Of a stretch of 64,000 bases of DNA, positions 53,323 to 63,934 are shown one piece after another. Each line of letters opens with the position of its first letter. Positions within the stretch are counted from its first letter, which is position 1. The notes below the pieces were generated by a model. That model ran no database searches and was not told where the DNA came from. It was given only the letters and a program-made list of their open reading frames with translations. Source of the stretch: Harmonia axyridis (Eukaryota; Arthropoda; Insecta; Coleoptera; Coccinellidae); the NCBI RefSeq assembly GCF_914767665.1, contig NC_059507.1:2170001-2234000 (forward strand), read 5' to 3'. Both the position numbers and the translations under genes were made by a program.

Positions 53323-56151
53323 GTGAAGAACAACCATGAATACTCTAATAAGGTGGGTAACTACAGCATTATTCATCAAAATATACAATCTTTGGGAAAC
53401 AGTATAGATCAGGTTGAACAACTTTTGAGGGAAAATACAGAAACTTTAATACTTTGTATTACAGAACACTGGAGGTCAAGAAATCAAATCACTCAGATTG
53501 GTATTCAAGGCTTCAGACTAATGTCCTGTTTTTGCAGAGAGGAGGGAAAGCATGGAGGATCAGCCATTTACATCAAAGATTCTATAGTATGTAGAGAATA
53601 CAAAAATACAAATAAGCTATCCATACTTGGAGAATTTGAATGTTGTGCTGTTGAGTGTTCTCTGAAAAAGATTAACATTATTGTCCTATGCATCTATCGA
53701 CCACCGGGCGGTTCAATTGAGGTATTTTTTAACCAGCTAGAGAATATTCTTTCCAACCAGATAAACCTTGAAAGTACTATTTTTATAACAGGGGATTTCA
53801 ACATTGAAATGCTGGACGAAAATAGAAATAAGCTCAGACTGGCTACAATGCTCAATTTCTACTCCATCAGAACAACTGTTGTTAACTACACCAGAGTAAC
53901 TGAGCAAACTAAAAGCTGCTTAGATAACATATGTACAAACCTACATAATGGACACACATCGGTAATTCTTGCATCACATGTATCTGATCACTTTGGGCAG
54001 AAATTTGTGTTCAATATAGACAAAAATGATGAAAGGAAATTTGTTCGCAAAAGATTTCTCTTCGATGAAGCAAATAGAATTAACTTTGTAGACCAACTGA
54101 AACAACAAACATGGGAGGACATACTTGTAATCGATAGGAAGGATGTGAATGAGCAGTGGAAAACTTTTATCAATGTCTATTTGAACATATTCAACCAAAG
54201 CTTTCCACTTACCAGAATTCATTCCAATAACAACAAGAAATACAAGAAGAGTGAACGTGCTGAGAAAATCAAACATCAATTAGATATTTTACTAGTACTT
54301 TTGACTGATAACCCATCTCTCAAGGAGCAATACAAAAACATGAAAAAGTATTATGACAGCATATTGAAAGAGGACAAAAAGAAATATCTTCAGGATAGAA
54401 TAATGAAATCAGATTGCAAAATGAGATCCATGTGGACCATATGTGGAGAGTTAACAGGGAAAAATAAACACAGAGAAAATAACATCGATGAAGATCCAAA
54501 ATCATTGCCAGACAAATTTAACATACACTTGATTGAAGCAGTCCAAAAACTAGTAGATGAAGTGCATCATCAGAATTTCTTCTGTGATATAGAAGAGAAT
54601 GATCAGTCGCTGTTCTTGAGTCCTGTAAATACTGGGGAACTAGTTAACCTGTGTTCCAGACTGAAGAACAAACATTCCAGCGGATATGATGACATTCCAA
54701 CCAGTATTGTCAAACTTTCACTTGTACAGATAGCATCAGTATTGTGTTACATCATCAACAACTCCATGAAATTTGGGAAATTCCCTGATCAGTTGAAATT
54801 TGCCCTCATAAAACCCATATATAAGAAGGGAGACCGTAATAGTCTTGATAGTTATAGGCCAATCAGCTTGCTGCCCTCATTCTCCAAAATTTTCGAACTG
54901 GTAATGTGCACAAGATTGTTGGATTTCTTCAAAAAATGTAATCTGTTTTTGGACTCGCAACATGGTTTCCTGAAAGGTAAATCTACAAATACTGCCATCT
55001 ATCATTTTGTAAATATGATACTCCAGGAATTTGAGAAGAAGAATTTAGCAATTGGTGTGTTTTTAGATCTTAGCAAGGCCTATGATTGTGTGAACCTCGA
55101 ATATTTACTAATAAAACTTGAAAAATATGGCATAAGAGGAAAAGCATATAAGTGGATTGAATCTTATCTTCTAGACAGAAAACAGCAAGTCATCATTAAT
55201 GAAAACAAATCCAATATTGCAATTAAAGAAAGAGGTCTAGCGCAGGGCAGTAACGCAGGTCCTATTTTTTTCATCATCTATATTAATGACCTTATTATGG
55301 ATGGACTGGTGAACTATGTGGATGACACCAACATATTGGTATCTGGAAGGACCCTCCCGGAGGCAGTTGATAAGGCGTATGACAGTTCATCTAGAATCTG
55401 TGATTGGTTCAACAGGAATGAGTTGGCACTGAATTCGTCGAAGACAAACATTATGGTATTCAGAACAAAGAACTCCCGAGTTACTCCAACTGGCACCATA
55501 AACCTGAATGGCAATGAAGTGAAACCTGTTCATGATATGAGATTTCTTGGAATACATATTGATGAATTTTTAGATTGGAACAGTCATGTGGAAAAAACTG
55601 GGCTGAGATTGAGTAGCATTGGATATGGAATCAGAGTGGTATCCAGACATATGGATGAGAGGACATTGAAAATACTGTACCACGCCAACTTTGAATCGGT
55701 ACTGAGATATGGGATTGTGTTTTGGGGATGCAGCTCCAGCATTCAACTCCTTTTCATTATACAAAAAAGAACCATAAGATCAATCAGGCATATGAAATTT
55801 GGAGCCACCTGCAGGGGTGTTTTCAGGGATATGCAGATTATGACTATATATGGGTTGTATATATTTGAGTGTCTGATGTTCTTTTTCAGGCACCAAGTTG
55901 AATTCAGCTCTAACTTTGGTCATGGCTATAATACAAGGACGACGAATTTCATTTACCCTTCTCATAGGCTTACAAGTACAGAAAAAGGAACCTACTATAT
56001 GTGCATAAAACTATATAATAAATTACCATCTACATGCAGATTATCTAGCTTAATAAAATTCAAGAATGCCATAAAGAAACTGCTAATTAAACTGGAACCA
56101 TATTCACTTAGAGATTTTCTAGATTGTAACAACTTGTCAGAGTTTGTATAG
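53323..56151 (+). CDS. LINE ORF2: endonuclease and reverse transcriptase
   Basis: Residues counted from 53323 (a GTG codon, not a likely start). Endonuclease: QNIQSLGN (20-26), catalytic Glu48 in TEHW, YRPP (125-128), GDFN (157-160), LDN (200-202), SDH (221-223). Reverse transcriptase: KPIYKKGDRNSLDSYRPISL, FLDLSKAYD (about 580), GLAQGSNAGP and YVDD (665-668, the catalytic Asp pair). No RNase H follows. The frame is open from 53275. The first in-frame ATG is residue 67, already inside the endonuclease and beyond Glu48, so a conventional start would make a dead endonuclease. The frame is -1 relative to ORF1, which suggests ribosomal frameshifting or a non-AUG start. Confidence 0.9.
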   Translation: MKNNHEYSNKVGNYSIIHQNIQSLGNSIDQVEQLLRENTETLILCITEHWRSRNQITQIGIQGFRLMSCFCREEGKHGGSAIYIKDSIVCREYKNTNKLSILGEFECCAVECSLKKINIIVLCIYRPPGGSIEVFFNQLENILSNQINLESTIFITGDFNIEMLDENRNKLRLATMLNFYSIRTTVVNYTRVTEQTKSCLDNICTNLHNGHTSVILASHVSDHFGQKFVFNIDKNDERKFVRKRFLFDEANRINFVDQLKQQTWEDILVIDRKDVNEQWKTFINVYLNIFNQSFPLTRIHSNNNKKYKKSERAEKIKHQLDILLVLLTDNPSLKEQYKNMKKYYDSILKEDKKKYLQDRIMKSDCKMRSMWTICGELTGKNKHRENNIDEDPKSLPDKFNIHLIEAVQKLVDEVHHQNFFCDIEENDQSLFLSPVNTGELVNLCSRLKNKHSSGYDDIPTSIVKLSLVQIASVLCYIINNSMKFGKFPDQLKFALIKPIYKKGDRNSLDSYRPISLLPSFSKIFELVMCTRLLDFFKKCNLFLDSQHGFLKGKSTNTAIYHFVNMILQEFEKKNLAIGVFLDLSKAYDCVNLEYLLIKLEKYGIRGKAYKWIESYLLDRKQQVIINENKSNIAIKERGLAQGSNAGPIFFIIYINDLIMDGLVNYVDDTNILVSGRTLPEAVDKAYDSSSRICDWFNRNELALNSSKTNIMVFRTKNSRVTPTGTINLNGNEVKPVHDMRFLGIHIDEFLDWNSHVEKTGLRLSSIGYGIRVVSRHMDERTLKILYHANFESVLRYGIVFWGCSSSIQLLFIIQKRTIRSIRHMKFGATCRGVFRDMQIMTIYGLYIFECLMFFFRHQVEFSSNFGHGYNTRTTNFIYPSHRLTSTEKGTYYMCIKLYNKLPSTCRLSSLIKFKNAIKKLLIKLEPYSLRDFLDCNNLSEFV

Positions 56152-56226
56152 ATTGTATATATTGTTGTTGACATCATTTCGCTTCTCTCTCTGTAATTTA
56201 CTGTGGGGATGATTTGAAATAAAGGA

Positions 56227-56228
<2 letters not shown>

Positions 56229-56260
<32 letters not shown>

Positions 56261-56262
56261 AT
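56229..56262 (+). repeat. ATT microsatellite at the LINE 3' end
   Basis: About eleven ATT units directly after the polyadenylation signal, acting as the 3' tail of the retrotransposon. Confidence 0.9.
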
Positions 56263-56624
56263 TGTACCATCCTAGCTTTCGGTCATCATTGTGACCATCA
56301 TTCAGTAAGACAAAAACAACAACAAACATGACTTAAAACACTCACATCAATTCGAGATGTTGAGGAGTTGATAGTTTAAAATGCTTCAATGGTCTGATTA
56401 TTAATCTGGAAACTACGATTTTTCATTCAGTATTATTTCTCGAAATTATTACGTTAAAAACTCTTGTCATATCAGATTGACACAATGTTCAAGAATAAGG
56501 AATAACCTCAACCTCGAGTTGGAACGTCATCGAAAGATGACATTTCACTCTTCTTCTTTATGGTATGAACTAGATATCCTCGAACTGTCAATTTACTGTA
56601 GTCGATATAAATAAGTTGATAGAC
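56263..56624. other. Unassigned sequence
   Basis: 3' flank of the LINE. Nothing recognised. Confidence 0.4.
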
Positions 56625-56930
56625 GACATTTGGTTCCAATAAGACGGCGCAACTTTCATTACACCACGCTTAACAATTAATTTATTGCAGTATCAATTTA
56701 GTGACAACTTTATTTCCAGAAGTGGTCCTGTTAATTGGCCTCCTCTTTCGTCAGCTTAGCGCCTCTAGATTACTTTTTATGCAGCTATTTTGAGTCATTG
56801 GTTTATGCCGACAAACCAGAAACTCTTGAAGCATTGGAAGCCAATATTAAAGCCACGATGGACATTTGCGAAAAATCATATTTGAAAAATAAATGCAATG
56901 AAATCCTCTACCAGATCATAATAATGGAAA
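56625..56930 (+). pseudogene. Divergent DD41D transposase fragment, copy M
   Basis: The readings IWFQ-stop-DGAT near 56630, SGPVNWPP near 56730 and LVYADKPETLEALEANI (frame 56735-56944) match the family's second and third Asp regions, but at much lower identity than the other copies. The third Asp region reads PLDYFL after a frame change. It represents an older or related lineage. The ends are missing. Confidence 0.75.
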
Positions 56931-56958
56931 ATTTATTTAAATAATATTTTTATCTTGC

Positions 56959-57600
56959 AAAGGGTGTTTTTTTAGAGCTATAGAACTTTGAATTGGAATA
57001 AAACAACGATGGATTATTCGAATGACATGAATTTCATTTATCCGCGAGATAATCTTGTGGCATTACATTCTAAATATGATTTCTGGCATATGACCTCCAC
57101 GGCTGGCTCCAGGGATGTAGTCCAATCTTGGCGTCCAATTTTCGATGACTTTTTCCAACATTTGTGGCCGTATATCGGCAATAACACGGCGAATGATGTC
57201 TTCCAAATGGTCAAGGGTTTGTGGCTTATCCGCATAGACCAATGACTTCACATAGCCCCACAGAAAGTAGTCTAGCGGTGTTAAATCACAAGATCTTGGA
57301 GGCCAATTCACAGGTCCAAAACGTGAAATTAGGCGGTCATCAAACGTGTCTTTCAATAAATCGATTGTGGCACGAGCTGTGTGACATGTTGCGCCGTCTT
57401 GTTGGAACCACAGCATCATGGTTGTTGAATTCAGGTATGAAAAAGTTAGTAATCATGGCTCTATACCGATCACCATTGACTGTAACGTTCTGGCCATCAT
57501 CGTTTTTGAAGAAGTACGGACCAATGATTCCACCAGCTCATAAAGCGCACCAAGCAGTCAGTTTTTCTGGATGTAACGGTGTTTCGACATACACTTGAGG
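56959..57600 (-). mobile_element. DD41D Tc1/mariner, copy N, 5' truncated
   Basis: The right end AAGGGTGTTTTTTT at 56959 is preceded by GC. The catalytic frame (57063-57419) is open across the second and third Asp with a short insertion (PGASRGG). It stops abruptly at 57600 after the VYVETPL region. It begins 28 bases after divergent copy M ends, in opposite orientation. Confidence 0.9.
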
Positions 57601-58167
57601 TAAACGATACCAAGCTTGTCGCCACTGTAGTTTGTTATGTCACTGTAGGCATTGATAAAGACATTAGCCTCTTTTTGAATTTTAGCAAACTGTTGTCAGT
57701 ACGTGTTTTGGTTCTTACCCCCCTGACTCCTCCCTCGTTACAGCCATGGATCAGCTTGAAATTTTGAACTAACTTGAGTAACTCTTTCTCTAGCTCTTAT
57801 GATAAACACGCCACTGAATCAAACTAAATAAAACTCGTATCAGCTATTAGCTATAACCGCCGATCTGTTTCGGTAATGTTAAAATCAATCATATTCCATA
57901 ATTAGTTTTATATTCTTTTGGAACATTAAGGGACACCTATATACACCACTTACCCTGAAATCGAAATAATGACAGGGCACAAAATTGAATTCAATTTTGG
58001 GGTATTTTAAATTCGAACCTGATGATTTGATACGAATATCCGCAGTTCGAAGCTTTATTTCACTTCAATTACGAATTCAATGCATTGACCATATAATCCA
58101 CATTGTGGATGATTTATTACGGTACATTTCAATCAGATAAAAAAATGTTTTATCAGAACTATCATCT
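57601..58167. other. Unassigned sequence
   Basis: Nothing recognised. Confidence 0.4.
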
Positions 58168-58498
58168 ACCGCCTGAAATCCAAAGTTTGGCAACTTTGCT
58201 CTCCTAGTGTCATCGGTTGTTTCAAGTCTTTTGGCACGCTTGAAGTTTGTTTTCTGAATTTCTGATATATTTAGGTATTTATTTCAATATATTTTGAGTT
58301 AATATGAAACGTTGATTCAATATGTGGCATAAGAAGTGCGTTTTTTGTGGAGAAACTCGCGAATTGAGTGAAATATCGTATCACTTATATGTTTTTATTT
58401 CCGCGCGCTTCATGTCAAATTTGATAGTTCATGTTGGGACAAAATTTGCTTACTGAAAATAACATATGCTCCCTCTATCTTTGTTCATTACTCTGAGG
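58168..58498 (+). repeat. ~330-bp dispersed repeat with zinc-finger-like start, copy 2
   Basis: Partner of 13750-14080. The frame near 58320 reads MWHKKCVFCGETRELSEISY then HLY, with a Cys-x2-Cys and a His in THAP-like spacing. Confidence 0.65.
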
Positions 58499-59142
58499 CC
58501 ATATCAAAATGTTAGATTTTGTTAAAGAATAACGTAAATAATAATTTTAAAAAGCTCACATCAGTGCTTTCGTTACTTCTTCTACAATCAGATCTACGCT
58601 TATCTGAAAAAACTTTATTTTAAGTACCGTCCACATCCTGCGGAAATCATTAGGTGTATATTTCCGAACCTGCACATCAATTAACTCTTCATCCATATCA
58701 ACACTTTCATTTTAAGTTCCTGCTCTATCATTCATAACTCTTAATGGCTTGTACAACAATAATAGGACCCTAAGTAGTGTTCACTATCAATCAGATCGAA
58801 ACATAAAAGCTTCATTGTTGTATTCACCTTCCACTCATTAGCCTACAATAAAATAACGGAATGATTGTATTCCGGGATAAAGATGTTTGGCCAATTTAAT
58901 GGGACAGGATAGTAAACAGTGGCGTACCTTTAAATTGTAGACAGACACGCGAGTTTGTTAACAAGAAAGAAAGTAACAAGGGTATGAGGACAGATCAAAT
59001 AAAAAAAATTAGAAATATGCTAACTTGGTAACAACGGTCGAGCGGAAGTTAATGGATATGCCTATTGCTTTCTTGAAGATCATTGAATGGTATAAATGTA
59101 ATAGGTGTTTTTTCAACAAATTGAGAGCGTTAAATATAAATA
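58499..59142. other. Unassigned sequence
   Basis: Nothing recognised. It ends in TA at the next insertion. Confidence 0.4.
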
Positions 59143-60088
59143 ACGGGTGTTTTTTTGTTTTTTTTTCGAGGTATATAACTTTAAGTTGGCATTACTGTTC
59201 GAGATGGCGACCGATGTAACAGCTGTCAAGCAATTTATTCTCAGTTTGGTTTGGCAATTCATCATGAATAGACTCACGCCTGAACAACGCTTGCAAATAG
59301 TGCAATTTTATTTCGAAAATAATGGTTCTGTGCGGAATACTTATCGCGCACTTCGTCCATTAGCGATGAAGCGCACTTCTGGTTGAATGACTACGTCAAC
59401 AAACAAAACTGCCGCATTTGGAGTGGAGCTAATCCTCGAAATGTATGTATGTATGTCGAAACACCGTTACATCCAGAAAAACTGACTGTTTGGTGCGCTT
59501 TTTGGGCTGGTGGAATCATTGGTCCGTACTTCTTCAAAAACGATGATGGCCAGAACGTTACAGTCAATGGTGATCGGTATAGAGCCATGATTACTAACTT
59601 TTCCATTCCTGAATTGAACAACCATGATGTCCAGGAGCTGTGGTTCCAACAAGACGGCGCAACATGTCACACAGCTCGTGCCACAATCGATTTCTTGAAA
59701 GACACGTTTGGTGACCGTCTAATTTCACGTTTTGGACCTGTGAATTGGCCTCCAAGATCTTGTGATTTAACTCCGATATACTACTTTCTGTGGGGCTAAG
59801 TAAAGTCATTGGTCTATGCGGATAACCAACAAACCCTTGACCATTTGGAAGACAACATTCGCCGTGTTATTGCCGATATACGGCCACAAATGTTGGAAAA
59901 AGTCATCGAAAATTGGACGTCCAGATTGGACTACATTCGAGCCAGCCGTGGCGGTCATATGTCAGAAATCATATTTGAAATGTAATGCCACAAGATTATC
60001 TAGCGGATAAATAAAATTCATGTCAATCGAATAATCCATCGTTCTTTTATTGCAATTTAAAGTTCTATAGCTCTGAAAAAACATCCTT
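59143..60088 (+). mobile_element. DD41D Tc1/mariner deletion derivative, copy O
   Basis: 946 bp with TA on both sides (59141-59142 and 60089-60090). The left T-run is interrupted and lengthened (TTTTTTTGTTTTTTTTTCGA). The deletion junction is 11 bp shorter than in the other copies (CGTCCATTAGCGATG). An ATGT repeat expansion at about 59440-59455 adds residues (NVCMYVE). The catalytic ORF 59383-59799 ends at a TAA just after the third Asp region, where the Asp itself is changed (TPIYYFLWG). Confidence 0.94.
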
Positions 60089-61096
60089 TACTATCAGGCC
60101 CAATAATTTTGATGTTTGTCAGTTCAGTTAAGTCAATTGTATTCTTGAGTTTTATGGTTTTATGTTCTCATTGGTCATTTTTAGGCTCAATTTGAACGAA
60201 TTGTCGCTACTCAGATTAATTGAGTCATTATATCAAGGCCTTACAAAAAGTTGCATACTTATTAAGTGACGTAGATAAAGGTAACATTCTAGTGCATTTC
60301 CTATCTTGCAGTAGCTATTTGATTGAAAAAGTAACCTCCACTTCCGTTTCAAAACACGCAAACTGGCCTTTTCCGCCATTATCTCCCAGAAAAACCGACA
60401 AAGAAACCGTTTCAAGTCCCTCCAAGCCGCATGATCGACAAACTATAACTCAAGGGGTACCGAAGGGTTTATTGGAATGTTTTCGCATTCGCCCCCTGTA
60501 TTTAATTATTCCGAGCACCACCCCGACGTCCACTACGAGCCGGGAAACGGCGTCGTAAGCGCCATTTTAGACGGAACCCTCCTGAAAATCCTGATTGAAT
60601 AAGTTGTCTGCTGGAACGGTTCTCACCTCACAAGCGGGGGAGCCCTTATCTACGATTTGAAGCTGACAAACCACGTTCTGTACTTCTGTTTGTCTTTCTC
60701 CCACAGCCGGCACCACGGCGAAGAAGCGATGGCATATAAAGTAAAACAACGCCCCCGTTTCTACGCTCGCGATGTACGAGGCGAGTCCGAAAAGTCGAGT
60801 AATATCTTGATAGGTGATTGAAGGGCCGAAAGATAACTAAGGCTTTTCTTACACCTACATGTGAGAAAATGTAGCCTGCTCGAAGCAATAAGAATTTTCC
60901 TTAATGAAAAGCTCCTTCCTGGAAACTGGGTTGGACATATGAGGATACTGAATCAACTAGATTCAAACCTCCTCGCAAAACCATCGGATATTATGCCAAC
61001 CACTTACGATTTTGAAACGCCCTTTGAAAATGAATAAATGACCGTCCTAGTGCAATAAGTCTCGTAAATCGTCTTTACAAAAAGTCATCCATATAG
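60089..61096. other. Unassigned, GC-richer in the middle
   Basis: 60330-60780 is GC- and CpG-richer than the rest. ORFs on both strands (60220-60558 plus, 60567-60749 minus) match no family. A GAG|GTGAGA donor-like site occurs on the minus strand near 60635, but I could not support an exon. Confidence 0.35.
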
Positions 61097-61525
61097 TTCA
61101 CAGATGGATCAAAAACAGAGAAGGGCACCGGCATTGGGATATATGGACCTAAACTGAGGATCTCTAAAGCCCTGGGAAGTGAGCCCTCGATTCTACAGAT
61201 CGAGATAATGGCTGTTTATGTATGCGCCCAGGAGTGTCTCAAAATGAACCTCAAAGGGGCGCATATCTACATCACCACGGACAGCCAAACCACGCTGAGA
61301 TCCCTGGAATCGTGCTGTCAGGGGTCTCTGCTGACTTGGGAGTGCCGTAACACCATAAAGCAACTGGCCAGAGGAAATAAGGTGACTCTACTATGGGTAC
61401 CAGGGCACTGTGGGGTTGAAGGAAATGAGAGAGCAGATGAGCTTGCAAAAAGTGCATCAAGGTTAAGACCTGCTGGACCTGAGCCTTTCTGTGGGATAGG
61501 AAAAGACCTGTTTAAGGTTACTTAG
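61097..61525 (+). pseudogene. RNase H domain of a LINE, isolated fragment
   Basis: The frame opens after a TAG at 61094 and runs 142 codons. It contains all four RNase H acidic residues: FTDGSKTEKGTGIGIYG (Asp, residue 3), QIEIMAVYVC (Glu, about 33), TTDSQTTLRSL (Asp, about 57) and NERADELAK (Asp, about 117), plus VPGHCGVEGN with the conserved His. Homologous fragments are at 7080-7750 and 34310-34920. The RT upstream and the zinc knuckle downstream are absent, so it is a truncated copy, although the domain itself is intact. Confidence 0.8.
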
Positions 61526-62116
61526 ATAAGTTATCAACAATTACTACTTCGTTTATTCAGATTGACTGTGAGTAGTTTTCAAGGGTAAGTTGTTCCTTTA
61601 TGGTCATCATTTTCTCAGAAAAAGAATATTGAAATAATATTCTCTCTCTTCAGAGAAGGAGGACTCAATAATAATTTGCGATTATTATGATTATTGTAAA
61701 TTACGTAAATTCATATCAATTTAAGGTGAGATTATCTTCCAAAATTCATAGTTCAAATTAAAATGAGTAATAAGAATCTAATGAAGAAACAATTATTTTC
61801 ATATCGATCCTTTCTCTAATTATAATAACCCCTCAATCATGCGACGAGTATGAAACTCGATCAATTTTAATATTCGACAATATCACATAGATATCAATCG
61901 ACTAATTTATGAGCGATATCCGAAGCTTTATCTACAATAGTGTAGTAATGGATATGATTCAACAATTTGTTGATTATGATAATTACACTTGTGCTCTACT
62001 GAATGATGAAAGATTTAAAATTTAAACAGAATACATTATTTCGCATGAGTATCAGTATTGGAAATAGGATATATGTACTATTAAATTTATACCATTTGAT
62101 TCAGATCAATTCATAA
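61526..62116. other. Unassigned AT-rich sequence
   Basis: Nothing recognised. Confidence 0.4.
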
Positions 62117-62275
62117 AAGGTTTTCCGATAGAAATGATGAAATTTGAATTGTTATAATGGCATTGCTGTGACTATTTTCTGAAATTTCTTATGTCTTATA
62201 TGTTCAGTAGATTATGCCATTTAATCATGGAAAGATACATGATTCAACAACATGTAGAAATACTTCTGAGGGTTT
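62117..62275 (+). mobile_element. Second Tc1/mariner family, 5' fragment
   Basis: Same leader as at 14985/15909 and 18146. The start at about 62228 reads MERYMIQQHVEILL, matching MERYTVQQRLEIVE at 15979. Cut shortly after. Confidence 0.55.
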
Positions 62276-62325
62276 TCACGATGTTGTATGCTACTACAGG
62301 TCTTCAGCTAGTCTGTTAGTTTTGT

Positions 62326-62580
62326 ATGCTTGGTCACTTACTTTGTTGCTCCTGTTCTAGTGGGAAAGATGCACTTCCAGGTATTGAAACTGCATTATTT
62401 GTTCTACAAGTGGTTTTAAAACCACGACGAGGACTGGCGATGGAGTATTTTGGGCTGGCACCAAATGCCAAATGTAATACAGCGACACATTTTGATAGTC
62501 AGGCTGCACTCAAAGCATTGAGCTCGCATATCATCAATTTTAAGATGGTACTGAATGGTAACGCCAAAAAAATGAAATAG
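62326..62580 (+). pseudogene. LINE RNase H scrap
   Basis: The frame contains HFDSQAALKALSSHIINFKM. SDSQAALKALSS is the third acidic motif region of RNase H in insect LINEs. The 5' part of the frame is unassigned. It is of a different LINE family from 61097-61525. Confidence 0.45.
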
Positions 62581-62605
62581 GCAAAAATACTATGGTCTGT
62601 GTAGT

Positions 62606-62769
62606 CTGGGTGTTTTTTCAGTTCTATAGACCTTTAAATTGCAATAAAACAACGATGGATTATTCGATTAACATGAATTTTATTTATCCGCAAGATAATC
62701 TTGTGGCATTACATTTTAAATATGATTTCTGGCTTATGACCGCCACGGCTGGCTCGGAAAAACACCCTT
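62606..62769 (-). mobile_element. 164-bp minimal DD41D derivative, copy P
   Basis: Both termini are present (CTGGGTGTTTTTT at 62606, complement of GGGTGTTTTTCC ending at 62769, then TA) but only the last 45 or so codons of the transposase remain between them. This is the MITE-sized end state of the same family. Confidence 0.8.
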
Positions 62770-63786
62770 TATTTCATTAATTTCAATTTGGATGAATTTG
62801 GGCCGAATAGTACACATCTTTGCCAGACCTAAAATAGTGCTGAAAAATTCGTACCATAGCGATAGATCAGAATACTGCAGTAGCATATCTTGCTGACTGA
62901 ATTTGATCCGAAAACTTAGGCAACCTTGAACGATTAAAAAAAAGTAACTGTGGAACATACTGTTGAAGTCCCAGTATACACACACCCGATTCACCAGTAT
63001 TAGTTCAGGAGAAAACCCATAAGTAAGGGTCTTTCTTTTGAAGAGCTTTTGCTTCATTAAGAAACACCTTCCGAAGAAAAAATACTTTTAAAAATCATTG
63101 ACTACTAATTCTGGGACACCCTGTATATGATGTGAAACTTGCAGAACAGGGTAAAATACAAAACAATAAAGGCTGAAGGACCTTAGGTCGATGGCCACTC
63201 GTTCGTTTACAGGCAATAAATGAAGAGTTTGTTTATTCCGGAAGATGATAAGGTTATCATTCCAAATGAACGGGCAGACTTGGTTTGGATATCCAAAAGG
63301 CATTAACCATTCAGGCAACTGCCCGGCTTCAGGCTACAGCATAATGATACACAATGAAATTGTCGATATATACCTATTCGCTCTACGAGAACAATTCTGT
63401 CCGTATTTTCAGATAGCCGGCACGTACGATTTCATAACGTTGTTATTTGATCTACGTTATTAATAACGATAATTGTTGAATGCATCCGTGTGCATCAGTT
63501 ACGGCCATTTGTTCGGTTAATTGACATTAATTTGTTCCGATGGTTATGGAAATAGCGGCGTTATTTTTTGGGAAAAGCCGTATCAGTCATTTTGAGGGGT
63601 TTGTAGCTCGGACGGATTTGTTGTTGGATTTTCCCGGAGGATCTGGATGTATATGAGCCATTGGTGTTTTTATTATTCCTTTGGTATCTGCCAAATGTGA
63701 GAGAAGCATTTTGGTAACTGAAGAACGTGATTTCAGAAGGCACCAGAATAAATAACCTACAAATAAGCTGCCACGAGAACCAAAAC
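62770..63786. other. Unassigned sequence
   Basis: GGGACACCCTGTATATG at about 63113-63128 resembles the end of a CAGGGTGTCCC-type element, but no partner end was found. ORFs here are unassigned. Confidence 0.35.
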
Positions 63787-63934
63787 CAGCCAGCCGTGGC
63801 GGTCATATGCCAGAAATCATATTTAGAACGTAATGCCACAAGATTATCTTGCAGATAAATAAAATTCATGTCAATCGAATAATCCATCGTTTTATTGCAA
63901 TTTAAAGTTCTATAGCTCTAAAAAAAACACCCTT
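63787..63934 (+). mobile_element. DD41D Tc1/mariner, 3'-end scrap, copy Q
   Basis: Only the last 17 codons (SRGGHMPEII) and the 3' inverted repeat ending CACCCTT at 63934 followed by TA. Truncated 5'. Confidence 0.85.

Larger units (their letters stand above)
52235..56262 (+). mobile_element. CR1-like non-LTR retrotransposon with both ORFs intact
   Basis: Two long ORFs (350 and about 942 codons) in adjacent frames, an AATAAA at 56218 and a terminal ATT microsatellite (56229-56262). The PHD-like zinc motif in ORF1, the apurinic-type endonuclease plus RT in ORF2, and the absence of RNase H place it in the CR1/Jockey supergroup. No stop or frameshift interrupts either ORF, so the insertion is probably young. 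The 5' end and target duplication could not be determined. Confidence 0.9.

Noticed and set aside
60567..60749. Minus-strand ORF with a GTGAGA donor-like site, considered as another Beat exon
   Set aside because: The protein does not resemble Beat and no matching acceptor was found.
63113..63128. GGGACACCCTGTATATG as the end of another TIR element
   Set aside because: No partner terminus was found, so no element can be delimited.
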